The notes under the pieces: generated by a model
What the model was told of the DNA's origin: nothing
Database searches by the model: none
The model's input: only the letters and a program-made list of their open reading frames with translations
Made by a program: the position numbers and the translations under genes
Origin: Rhodohalobacter sp. 614A
Lineage (GTDB): Bacteria > Bacteroidota > Rhodothermia > Balneolales > Balneolaceae
Direction: 5' to 3'
NCBI RefSeq assembly: GCF_021462415.1
Contig: NZ_JAKEDS010000005.1
Location: 92,249-156,248, forward strand
DNA: 64,000 nt
In this document: positions 56,942 through 64,000 of the stretch, piece by piece
Numbering within the stretch: the stretch's first letter is position 1
Layout of the letters: each line of letters begins with the position of its first letter

Positions 56942-57055
56942 GCATTTCCGGTTTAGAGCGCAATCTCAAAGATGGAATAAAAATCTTTACTTGCCACAAA
57001 ATTTCTGTCTGAAAGAGTGAAAGCTTGCACTTTACCGGATTTAAACCAGAAATGC
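56942..57055. repeat. Long-range inverted repeat between alkD and E1 genes
   Basis: GCATTTCCGGTTTA (56942-56955) is the reverse complement of TAAACCAGAAATGC (57042-57055) at 13 of 14 positions. The right arm is followed by TTTTT on the plus strand. The spacer of 86 nt is large for a simple terminator; a small non-coding or MITE-like element is possible. It lies between convergent genes. Confidence 0.4.
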
Positions 57056-57067
57056 TTTTTAAGCTGT

Positions 57068-59134
57068 CTAAAACTCGACCAATTCTTCTATCTTTTCAGC
57101 GATTTTCCCGGCATCTGGCAAGACCGAATTCATCAAATCAACATTATATGGAACAGGAATATCCGGAAAGGCAAGGCGCTGAACGGGAGCGTCCAGATAT
57201 TTGAAAAGTTCATCTGAAATGGTGGCGCTAATTTCGGCCCCAAATCCTGCCGTGCGGTTGTCTTCATGAACTATCAGACAGCGATTTGTTTTCTTCACAG
57301 ACTCAAAGATCATCTTTTTATCCCACGGAATAATGGAACGTAAATCAATGATTTCAACTGACGTATCCAATTCTTCAGCAGCTTCCTCGCAACGTTCGCA
57401 CATTGCACCCCAAGTGATAATTGTAATCTCCGAGCCATCTTTCAGCTTTTTGGCTTGGCCAATCGGTACAACAAAATCATCCCCCGGATAAGGTTTTCGG
57501 GAATATTTGGAATCCAACAAGTTTCGGTGTTCAAAGAAAATTGTGGAATTGTTACTTCTCATAGCTGACCGAAGTAATCCAGCCGCATCTTCTGCATTGG
57601 CAGGTACAACAACCTGCCACCCAATCATTTTTGCAAAAAATGCCTCGTTCGATTCACTGTGCCAGGGATCTCCACACTTTGCAAAACCGCCCGGCATTCG
57701 TACCACCATCGGCGCGGCAAACTTGTTGGCCGTTCGCCAGCGTATAGTCCCCGTATTTTTAAGTTGCTCTGTGGCCGGATCGGCATACTTGCGAAATTGA
57801 ATTTCTGCAACAGGCATAAAACCGGCATATGCCAATCCAACAGCACGTCCAATGATTCCCTCTTCGGATAAACTCGTATCAAAAACCCGTTGATTTCCGA
57901 ATTTTGTTTGAAGTCCGGATGTAACGGCGTGAACTCCGCCTTTTGCTCCAACATCCTCTCCAAAAACCAAGATCTTCTCATTGATTTCGAGTTCATGTTC
58001 TAACGTTCTCCGTATAGATTCCACAACGTTAATTCGTTGTTTTTCGGATTTTGGTTCCATTGAACTTTCCGGAAATTCATACCCGGAACTGTATAATCCA
58101 CCTATTTTCTGAACTTCCATTCCGTCATTATAAAGAGCTTCAGTCAGATTTTTAGATTCCGGTTCTGAACGATTCCATGCTTCTTCAGCCGCTTTGTCAA
58201 CCTCATTCTTTATCTCACTCTCCAGATTATTCCACTCTTTTTCAGATATCATCCCCTTCAATACGAACTCCTTCAATTTTTTGAGAGGATCATTATTAAT
58301 CTCTTGCTGCAGGAGTGCATCATCCTTATAAGCTTGATTGTCCTGAAAAGAATGTCCATTCAACCTGGGAACAGTTAATCTCAAGAGTGCGGGGCCGTTA
58401 TGTGCACGGACATATTCCGTCGCTTGCTTAATTAATCCGGAAGTTTCTTCGGGTTCTGTTCCGCTACCTTTTAAAATTTTCAGATTTTTGAATGAATACA
58501 GATTATTGGCAATGTTTCCGCCCGGTGTTTGAAAATTACTTTTCACCGAAATTCCATATCCGTTATCCTCAACAAAAAAGAGAACCGGTAAATTGAGTGT
58601 CGTTGCCATCGTCAAAGCTGACCAAAATCCATTTGTGGCGACCGATCCATCTCCTCCCAAAATCACAGAAATTGCCCCGTTATATTCTTCCTTTTGATAA
58701 GCTTGAGACAACAGCTGAATGGCTTGCGCATAACCGGCTCCCGGCGTGTATTGTGATCCCACATCTCCGGCCATCGGCAATACGGTTGGCCCTTTTTCAT
58801 TGGGGAGATTACAAACTGTACCGATGTCACGTCCTTCGCTATATCCGCCTGATTTAGCCATATTGGACGCGATGGCATCCTCCGCGGTTAAACCCAATGT
58901 TAATAGTAAGGGACGAGAACGATAATATGCACTTACCATATCTTTGGGATTGGTCAGATTCATCCCAAGCAGAATTTGAGCCAGCTCATGGCCTTTTGAA
59001 GAAAATTGATAGAGAATTTTTTTCTCCGGTGTCAGCTCGTTCTCTTCTTTTTCATCAATGTTTCTGGAAAGCAACATGAGACGGGCTACCTGCTTCCAAT
59101 CGATATCAATATGTAGTTCTTGCTTACGATTCAT
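57068..59134 (-). CDS. 2-oxoacid dehydrogenase E1, fused alpha and beta subunits
   Basis: 688 residues. The alpha part (~1-340) carries the TPP motif GGDGSVATNGFWSALTMATT with FFVEDNGYGIS. The beta part (~375-688) has INVVESIRRTLEHELE, VFGEDVGAKGGVHAVT and the C-terminal VEIIDLRSIIPWDKK. It decarboxylates a branched-chain or similar 2-oxoacid and passes the acyl group to lipoyl-E2. E2 and E3 genes are not in the window. Alpha-beta fusions of this type are common in Bacteroidota. It is divergent from the SDR gene. Confidence 0.93.
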   Translation of the reverse strand: MNRKQELHIDIDWKQVARLMLLSRNIDEKEENELTPEKKILYQFSSKGHELAQILLGMNLTNPKDMVSAYYRSRPLLLTLGLTAEDAIASNMAKSGGYSEGRDIGTVCNLPNEKGPTVLPMAGDVGSQYTPGAGYAQAIQLLSQAYQKEEYNGAISVILGGDGSVATNGFWSALTMATTLNLPVLFFVEDNGYGISVKSNFQTPGGNIANNLYSFKNLKILKGSGTEPEETSGLIKQATEYVRAHNGPALLRLTVPRLNGHSFQDNQAYKDDALLQQEINNDPLKKLKEFVLKGMISEKEWNNLESEIKNEVDKAAEEAWNRSEPESKNLTEALYNDGMEVQKIGGLYSSGYEFPESSMEPKSEKQRINVVESIRRTLEHELEINEKILVFGEDVGAKGGVHAVTSGLQTKFGNQRVFDTSLSEEGIIGRAVGLAYAGFMPVAEIQFRKYADPATEQLKNTGTIRWRTANKFAAPMVVRMPGGFAKCGDPWHSESNEAFFAKMIGWQVVVPANAEDAAGLLRSAMRSNNSTIFFEHRNLLDSKYSRKPYPGDDFVVPIGQAKKLKDGSEITIITWGAMCERCEEAAEELDTSVEIIDLRSIIPWDKKMIFESVKKTNRCLIVHEDNRTAGFGAEISATISDELFKYLDAPVQRLAFPDIPVPYNVDLMNSVLPDAGKIAEKIEELVEF

Positions 59135-59273
59135 TCAGGCAAAGCTTTATTTTTATAACGAAACGTGAACAATATTCATGACAATTTCCATCATTATTTC
59201 TCTATTGAATGATTTGTGCACTATTTTGTTCTTTTAACTTGTAAAAAGCATTCACTCGATTAAACTTTTCAAT

Positions 59274-59969
59274 ATGTCTAAACACATACTTATTACAGGA
59301 GCAAGCAGAGGCATCGGCTTGGAAACAACGAAGTTTTTAGTGAATAAAGATTGTACAGTTACGGCAATTGCCCGATCTGAAGACAAGCTGGATCAACTGC
59401 GAGCCTATGCACCGGAACAAATCTTTACTTTAGTGCTTGATATTACTGATGCTGATTCAGCAGATGCTATTCAAAATCATCTGGAAGATCATCAACTATC
59501 TATCGACGGATTTATTCACAACGCAGGTTTGCTCATCAACAAACCTTTTTTGGAACAGACAAATAATGATTGGGAAAAACAGCTCGCTGTAAATCTGATG
59601 GCACCGATTATGCTTACAAAAAAACTGATACATAATTTTAATAAAGACTCTCACATTGTCAATATAGGCAGTATGGGGGGATTTCAGGGCAGCGAGAAAT
59701 TTCCCGGTTTGAGTGCATACAGTACATCCAAGGGTGCTTTAGCAATTTTGACCGAATGCCTTGCTCTTGAACTCTCTGAATACGGAATCAAAGCGAATTG
59801 TTTGTGTTTGGGAGCCGTTCAAACCGAAATGCTGGAGACTGCATTTCCCGGCATAGATGCTCCTGTAAACCCTGTGGAGATGGGGCGATTTGTTGGAGAT
59901 TTTACGTTAAATGGCGGTACATTTATGAACGGGAAAATATTACCTGTTTCCTTACACAATCCTGAGTAA
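59274..59969 (+). CDS. Short-chain dehydrogenase/reductase
   Basis: 231 residues. Cofactor motif ITGASRGIG, HNAG after strand 4, catalytic Ser in NIGSMGG, and Tyr-Lys in YSTSKGA. After strand 6 it has CLGAVQTEM where many SDRs have a Pro-Gly. The Arg after the first strand (IARSED) suggests NADPH. The substrate is unknown. Confidence 0.9.
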   Translation: MSKHILITGASRGIGLETTKFLVNKDCTVTAIARSEDKLDQLRAYAPEQIFTLVLDITDADSADAIQNHLEDHQLSIDGFIHNAGLLINKPFLEQTNNDWEKQLAVNLMAPIMLTKKLIHNFNKDSHIVNIGSMGGFQGSEKFPGLSAYSTSKGALAILTECLALELSEYGIKANCLCLGAVQTEMLETAFPGIDAPVNPVEMGRFVGDFTLNGGTFMNGKILPVSLHNPE

Positions 59970-60012
59970 TCAAAAATCTATTTTTTAACAGAACGATTAA
60001 ATATTCTATAAT

Positions 60013-60672
60013 ATGAAACGGTTTATTCTTTCAATTGCACTATTGGGTATCGTCTTTTTTAACTCGTATTCATCCAGCAAGGCACAGTCAATTGAACTGA
60101 TTGGCGGCAATTTATTAAACGGAGCCGTTACAGGATCTATTCTTGGTGTAGCTACAATGGGACTTCAGAATAGCAATGATTTTGCACCACTTCGAATTGG
60201 ATTGGGAGCCGGAATTGTGGGTGGAACCGCCATAGCCATTTATGATGTTTCAACGTTGCCTAAAGGACAACAATTTTTTATTTCAGGGCTTTTTAATGAC
60301 GGCACCAATTCGTCAATCATCATTCTTTTGGACACACTTTATGGAGCGACAGTTGGCGCCGCTTTGGGATCGGCCATTATGTTAATCGGTAACCAATCAC
60401 TTCTTGACGGCCTGCAATATGGCTCGAGCATAGGCGCCTTTGCGGGATTTGGCTTGGGATTGGTCGACAGCTTTGTACTGGCTCAGAAAAACAATGATTT
60501 TGTAGCCAACCAATTATCTGATAAGTCCTCCCTTTTTGAGCTTGAAGATGGAGACCGATCACTGTCATTCATTCAGCCTGATCTTTTCGGATTCACAGAA
60601 ATATCAGAAAACTCATTGAGCTACAAAATGACCCCGGCCGTTACCCTGTTTTCATTTCAGAAAATGTTCTAA
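60013..60672 (+). CDS. Exported glycine-rich membrane protein of unknown function
   Basis: 219 residues. A signal peptide (MKRFILSIALLGIVFF) ends near SSKAQS. The mature part has several Gly-rich hydrophobic segments (GNLLNGAVTGSILGVATMG, IGLGAGIVGGTAIAIY, LYGATVGAALGSAIMLIG, GSSIGAFAGFGLGLVDSF), a glycine-zipper-like pattern. The C-terminus ends in aromatic FSFQKMF, which fits an outer-membrane or envelope protein. No family is recognised. It follows the SDR by 43 nt. Confidence 0.6.
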   Translation: MKRFILSIALLGIVFFNSYSSSKAQSIELIGGNLLNGAVTGSILGVATMGLQNSNDFAPLRIGLGAGIVGGTAIAIYDVSTLPKGQQFFISGLFNDGTNSSIIILLDTLYGATVGAALGSAIMLIGNQSLLDGLQYGSSIGAFAGFGLGLVDSFVLAQKNNDFVANQLSDKSSLFELEDGDRSLSFIQPDLFGFTEISENSLSYKMTPAVTLFSFQKMF

Positions 60673-60674
60673 AA

Positions 60675-61535
60675 TCATTCTCTGACTTTTGCAGTCGCCA
60701 GGCTTTTCAGAAGCTCTTTTACAGTATTCACATGACCCGATAGAGAAGGGTTGATTCCATCGCTGAGGAAGTACCAGGCTTCAGGAGGATTACCCATTCG
60801 GTGGCCCAAAGGATCCACGATATAGCCCTTTTTGCCTGTAATCACTTCCCGAACACTTGCCAGATCTCTGTCATCGATATCAAAATCGAAATATTCCATT
60901 TCATCCAGAAGGCCCGGAATAATGGCAGTTGGCGTAATCCAGACTGGCGGGTTTTCTGTAACGGTACCGATGGCATCCTCAATCATTGAAAGATTTTCCC
61001 ATGATTCTGATAAGGGGATAAGCGTTCGGTTTTTCATAAATGAAGGTCTTATTGCATCAAATGTGCCAAGGTTCACAATAACCCAATCAGGCTCATGTGA
61101 AAGTACATCCCGGTTCATTCGTCGAAGAGCTTCAGACGTTGTGTTGTAGGATAAACCAGCATTTATAAACGTAAAATTGGCGCCCTCAACCGTAATGTCC
61201 AGAACGTTTTTAAAGATCTCGAACCAGCCCTGCAGATCGTCTGTAGAGGAGTCGCCAAAAGCCACAATTGTATCATTTTTTTCAAATGGAATCTGATCAA
61301 CCCATTCGATAACATCCTCTTCTTTTAAAAGTTCGAGGGCGGATTCTTTGGCATTTTCAGCAAAAAGTTTTCTCAATTTCTGGAGTTCTTCCACACTTAA
61401 TCCCATCAATCCCGCAACTGATTCTTTATTCTCAATGCCGGGAAGAAGTGGAAAATGCTTCTCTAAATTTAAAAACTGGAGTAAATATTTTTCCAGGGCT
61501 TCTTTTTCTTTCTCAGTTGCTTTGTGCTCTGTCAT
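60675..61535 (-). CDS. SGNH/GDSL-type hydrolase
   Basis: 286 residues. An N-terminal helical region (~1-85), then the SGNH core: VAFGDSSTDD (nucleophile Ser96), FINAGLS (Asn block), VIVNLGTFD and the C-terminal Asp-His in SDGINPSLSGH. No signal peptide, so probably cytoplasmic. Lipase or esterase activity is likely, substrate unknown. Its start overlaps the sirtuin stop by 4 nt. Confidence 0.85.
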   Translation of the reverse strand: MTEHKATEKEKEALEKYLLQFLNLEKHFPLLPGIENKESVAGLMGLSVEELQKLRKLFAENAKESALELLKEEDVIEWVDQIPFEKNDTIVAFGDSSTDDLQGWFEIFKNVLDITVEGANFTFINAGLSYNTTSEALRRMNRDVLSHEPDWVIVNLGTFDAIRPSFMKNRTLIPLSESWENLSMIEDAIGTVTENPPVWITPTAIIPGLLDEMEYFDFDIDDRDLASVREVITGKKGYIVDPLGHRMGNPPEAWYFLSDGINPSLSGHVNTVKELLKSLATAKVRE

Positions 61536-62224
61536 CTATATTTTTTTGATAGTTTTCTTGTCAATTTTGGCAGACCGACAGCCGCTGTTTGTTTTATGTG
61601 CTTCCAATCATCGGTCAAGTGTATTTCAGTTTTGGAGGGATCCACTAAAAATTTTGGGATATCATCCTCCACATAATGGACCAAACTTGCTGCGGGATAA
61701 ACTGCCAATGATGTTCCAACAACGATAAACATGTCAGCATTCATAACCGCCTCCGCAGCTATTTCGATCATAGGAACCGGTTCGCCAAACCAAACAACAT
61801 TCGGTCTTAACTGGGTTCCGTCAGAAGCTTTATCTCCAAGCCTGATTGGTGCTGTTCCAATCTCAGTAATCAAATCCGGATCATTGTCACTTCTTGCTTC
61901 ACTTAACAATCCATGCAAATGAAGAACATTGGTGGAGCCGGCTCGTTCATGAAGATTGTCAATATTCTGCGTGATAACTGTTACGGTAAATTCATCTTCA
62001 AGACTGGCTATTGCAAAATGACCGGAATTTGGTTCGGCTTTAGCAAGTTGCTCTCTCCTCTTGTTATAGAACTCGAGTACTTTTTCTTTATCGCGATGCC
62101 ACCCTTCTATGGAAGCTACCTCGGTAATATCATAGCCTTCCCATAATCCACCCGCACCTCTGAATGTCGCCAAACCACTGTCTGCACTAATTCCTGCACC
62201 CGAAAGTACAACAATATGAGGCAC
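61532..62224 (-). CDS. Sirtuin (NAD-dependent deacylase) without cysteine
   Basis: 230 residues. NAD-binding GAGISADSGLATFRG and TQNIDNLHERAG, and the catalytic His104 in LHLHG. Tyr53 and Arg56 (FYNKRREQL) match the class III pattern linked to succinyl or malonyl lysine removal. There is no Cys in the whole protein, so the usual four-Cys zinc site is absent; the zinc-module position holds SEARSDNDPDLITE. The start is GTG, 8 nt after the acyl-CoA dehydrogenase stop. An operon with that gene and the SGNH hydrolase is likely. Confidence 0.88.
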   Translation of the reverse strand: MPHIVVLSGAGISADSGLATFRGAGGLWEGYDITEVASIEGWHRDKEKVLEFYNKRREQLAKAEPNSGHFAIASLEDEFTVTVITQNIDNLHERAGSTNVLHLHGLLSEARSDNDPDLITEIGTAPIRLGDKASDGTQLRPNVVWFGEPVPMIEIAAEAVMNADMFIVVGTSLAVYPAASLVHYVEDDIPKFLVDPSKTEIHLTDDWKHIKQTAAVGLPKLTRKLSKKYR

Positions 62225-62232
62225 GGTGTTTA

Positions 62233-63774
62233 TTATTTTGATTTCACAAATTCCAGCCAGGAACTATCATCGCCATAATGGTCGATAATTGCAGCGGATT
62301 CAGCGAAAGAATATGTGGAGAAAAGTGAATGAATTTCGGACTTAACAACCTTTAAGCTGTTGGATATCATATCACTGTTAAATCCGCTTTCGCCCAATTT
62401 GATCGTCATTTCCATCGAAACCATTCTTCCTAACGCCCGGCCAAGCTGAACCAGTTTTCGCTGAGCCATTTTGAAATCCACTTCAAAATTCAACATGTCT
62501 TTAAAATGCTCAGCGGCGTTTTCGGTCAAAGAGTAATCCTTCAAAAATTTGTATAAATTGGTCTCTTTCGATTTCCTCATCATCTTGAGAATTGATTCAG
62601 AAATCTGCTGATAAAGAATATCATTTGAGCCTTCAAAAATCTGGAACGGTCGGCTGTCTACAACAGCCCGGCCAGCTATGTGATCCAATCTATATCCTTT
62701 AGCTCCAACCAATTGTAACAGAGACTGGGATGCTTCCTGCATATAATCAGTGACTACACTTTTAATTGAATTCGCTGCTACGTCCATGCGAGAGGTATTT
62801 TTATCCAACGGCACATTGGTACTTGTAAAATAGCTCATAGCCGAACTGATGGTAAAGTAAGACTGTAATTTGGCAAGTCTTTCTTTTACCTGATCATATT
62901 TAAATAAACTCATCCCCCCTACAATCCGGGTTCTGCAATGCTCCAGAGCTTCATCCAACATACGTTTCAGATGTCCCGTACTCATACCGGGAAATTGTAA
63001 CCGGCTTCTATGCAGGATGTCCAGCATCATGGTCACACCAGTGGTTTGTGGCTCCAGCCGGTGGGATTGAGGCACCTCAATATTGATTTTATTTTTCCCA
63101 TAGGGAAGCATATATAAACCAAGATTCTTGTAATACTCCTGGACGTCAATTCCGCCATTGGAACTATCATGAATAAAAAATCCAATGTCACGGCTCAATT
63201 CACCGTTTTTATCAACTTCTCTTGCAGTAATCAACCAATAATCAGCCCAGCCGGTTAATCCTGCCCAATGCTTGAGGCCGTCAATTTTATAGGATTTACT
63301 ATTCTCCTGATATTGAAAACCCGTTTGCATACGCAAAGCATCTGAGCCAAAATCGGGTTCGGTTATCATCAACCCGCCCATATTCTTTCTATGAAGAAAC
63401 TCTTTAAAAATAGTTGATTTGGCCTTTTCTGAACCATAATTAGCCAATGGCTGTAAAAAGAGGGCCCCGTTGATACCCATCATCAAAGACAGTGGTAGTG
63501 ATTGATATGAGGAAGCTTCCAGCATTGAGAGAGCCTCGCTGGTAATTGCTCCACGGCCATTATATTCTTCCGGGATAAATGTGGAAAGAGGGTTACACTC
63601 CATCACTTCACGTAACAAATAGGGAGGAATTCCACGATTTGTTAACAATTCATTTTCGTTATTTCTCTCGCAAAAAAGCTCATTCAGCTTATTTCGATAG
63701 TGTTCGATGAAAGAGTGTATGTCTTTTCTGATATTCAAGGATTTAGCTATGTCAAAACTCAATGGACTCGGCAT
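62233..63774 (-). CDS. Acyl-CoA dehydrogenase family protein
   Basis: 513 residues, longer than the usual ~380. Mid-domain FAD motif MITEPDFGSDALRMQT; C-terminal QLVGAKGYRLDH and the signature FQIFEGSNDILYQQ with a Glu in the catalytic region. About 110 extra C-terminal helical residues (from ~405) follow the standard fold. Substrate chain length is unknown. It is the first gene of a probable unit with the sirtuin and SGNH genes. Confidence 0.88.
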   Translation of the reverse strand: MPSPLSFDIAKSLNIRKDIHSFIEHYRNKLNELFCERNNENELLTNRGIPPYLLREVMECNPLSTFIPEEYNGRGAITSEALSMLEASSYQSLPLSLMMGINGALFLQPLANYGSEKAKSTIFKEFLHRKNMGGLMITEPDFGSDALRMQTGFQYQENSKSYKIDGLKHWAGLTGWADYWLITAREVDKNGELSRDIGFFIHDSSNGGIDVQEYYKNLGLYMLPYGKNKINIEVPQSHRLEPQTTGVTMMLDILHRSRLQFPGMSTGHLKRMLDEALEHCRTRIVGGMSLFKYDQVKERLAKLQSYFTISSAMSYFTSTNVPLDKNTSRMDVAANSIKSVVTDYMQEASQSLLQLVGAKGYRLDHIAGRAVVDSRPFQIFEGSNDILYQQISESILKMMRKSKETNLYKFLKDYSLTENAAEHFKDMLNFEVDFKMAQRKLVQLGRALGRMVSMEMTIKLGESGFNSDMISNSLKVVKSEIHSLFSTYSFAESAAIIDHYGDDSSWLEFVKSK

Positions 63775-63883
63775 TTATTGATGGTAATATAGTAAGCTAA
63801 TAATATAAAGAATATCCATCATTTTATCATTCCATCCTATATATGAATAATGAATATGTATAAAGAGGTGTAATTGTGCACTT

Positions 63884-63922
63884 TATAAAAAAAGCCTCTG
63901 AGCGCAGGGCGATCAGAGGCTT
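63884..63922 (-). terminator. rRNA operon terminator
   Basis: AAGCCTCTGA (63892-63901) and TCAGAGGCTT (63913-63922) form a perfect 10-bp stem with an 11-nt loop. On the minus strand, after the 5S gene, it is followed by TTTTTTTAT. This is a textbook intrinsic terminator for the rRNA operon. Confidence 0.92.
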
Positions 63923-63938
63923 AGGGGAAAAAAGGGAT

Positions 63939-64000
63939 GAGGCAACGACCTACTCTACCCCGCAAGGGAGTACCATCGGCGCTGCGGAGCTTAACGGCCG
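63939..64000 (-). rRNA. rrf: 5S ribosomal RNA, 3' part (cut by window)
   Basis: Reverse-complement landmarks of 5S rRNA are present: CCTACTCT near 63949-63956 and TACCATCGGCGCTGCGGAG near 63971-63989. The 3' end is placed near 63939 by comparison with the general 5S consensus, so it is approximate. The 5' part, and presumably 23S and 16S, lie beyond the right edge. Confidence 0.93.

Overview
The window looks like a chromosomal segment of a marine or halophilic member of the Balneolota/Bacteroidota. The evidence is a SusC/SusD pair, many lipoprotein glycosidases with short lipoboxes, an E1 dehydrogenase with fused alpha and beta parts, a NagB fused to a LmbE/PIG-L domain, little Shine-Dalgarno signal, and moderate to low GC. 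The Balneolaceae are my best guess; this rests on gene style, not on a marker gene. The right edge enters an rRNA operon on the minus strand (3' part of a 5S gene and its terminator).

Layout. 1-12 kb holds mostly minus-strand housekeeping genes: a LysM lytic transglycosylase cut by the left edge, amidohydrolase-nadE, a Nudix hydrolase, pyrG, a glycerophosphodiesterase, two small membrane proteins, rlmB (+), a NamZ-like lipoprotein and ndk. 12-14.8 kb is accessory: a REP-associated transposase (RAYT) flanked by REP palindromes, mgsA, an orphan antitoxin lying between mgsA and a decayed copy of the mgsA 3' end, and an AT-rich MtlR-like protein with an R-x4-H motif. 14.8-21 kb has a P4-type acid phosphatase, a TatD hydrolase, a methyltransferase, small membrane proteins, a YyaL/DUF255 protein and a divergent crotonase.

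21-28 kb is an amino-sugar (chitin oligomer) locus: lacI, GH20 hexosaminidase and ROK kinase on the minus strand, divergent from nagB-lmbE. A LacI-type palindrome sits in the shared promoter region.

28-52.7 kb is a polysaccharide utilisation locus: lacI, susC, susD, two GH43, a sialidase-fold enzyme with a CBM9-like tail, a third GH43, a GH5-like enzyme, GH2, a sulfatase, GH92, aldose 1-epimerase, an SSS symporter, galK and galT, all on one strand. The palindrome ATGTTATCGATAACAT occurs perfectly before susC and before the symporter-galK-galT block. Near copies lie before GH92 and at a second site before susC. This suggests one LacI regulon joining outer-membrane glycan capture to cytoplasmic galactose catabolism. 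The enzyme set suggests a sulfated glycan containing galactose and arabinose or xylose.

52.9-64 kb holds glpK and glpD (with an inverted pair of REP-like palindromes between them), an AlkD-type glycosylase, the fused E1 dehydrogenase, an SDR, a glycine-rich envelope protein, an apparent operon of acyl-CoA dehydrogenase, cysteine-free sirtuin and SGNH hydrolase, and the rRNA end. I see no CRISPR array, integrase or tRNA.
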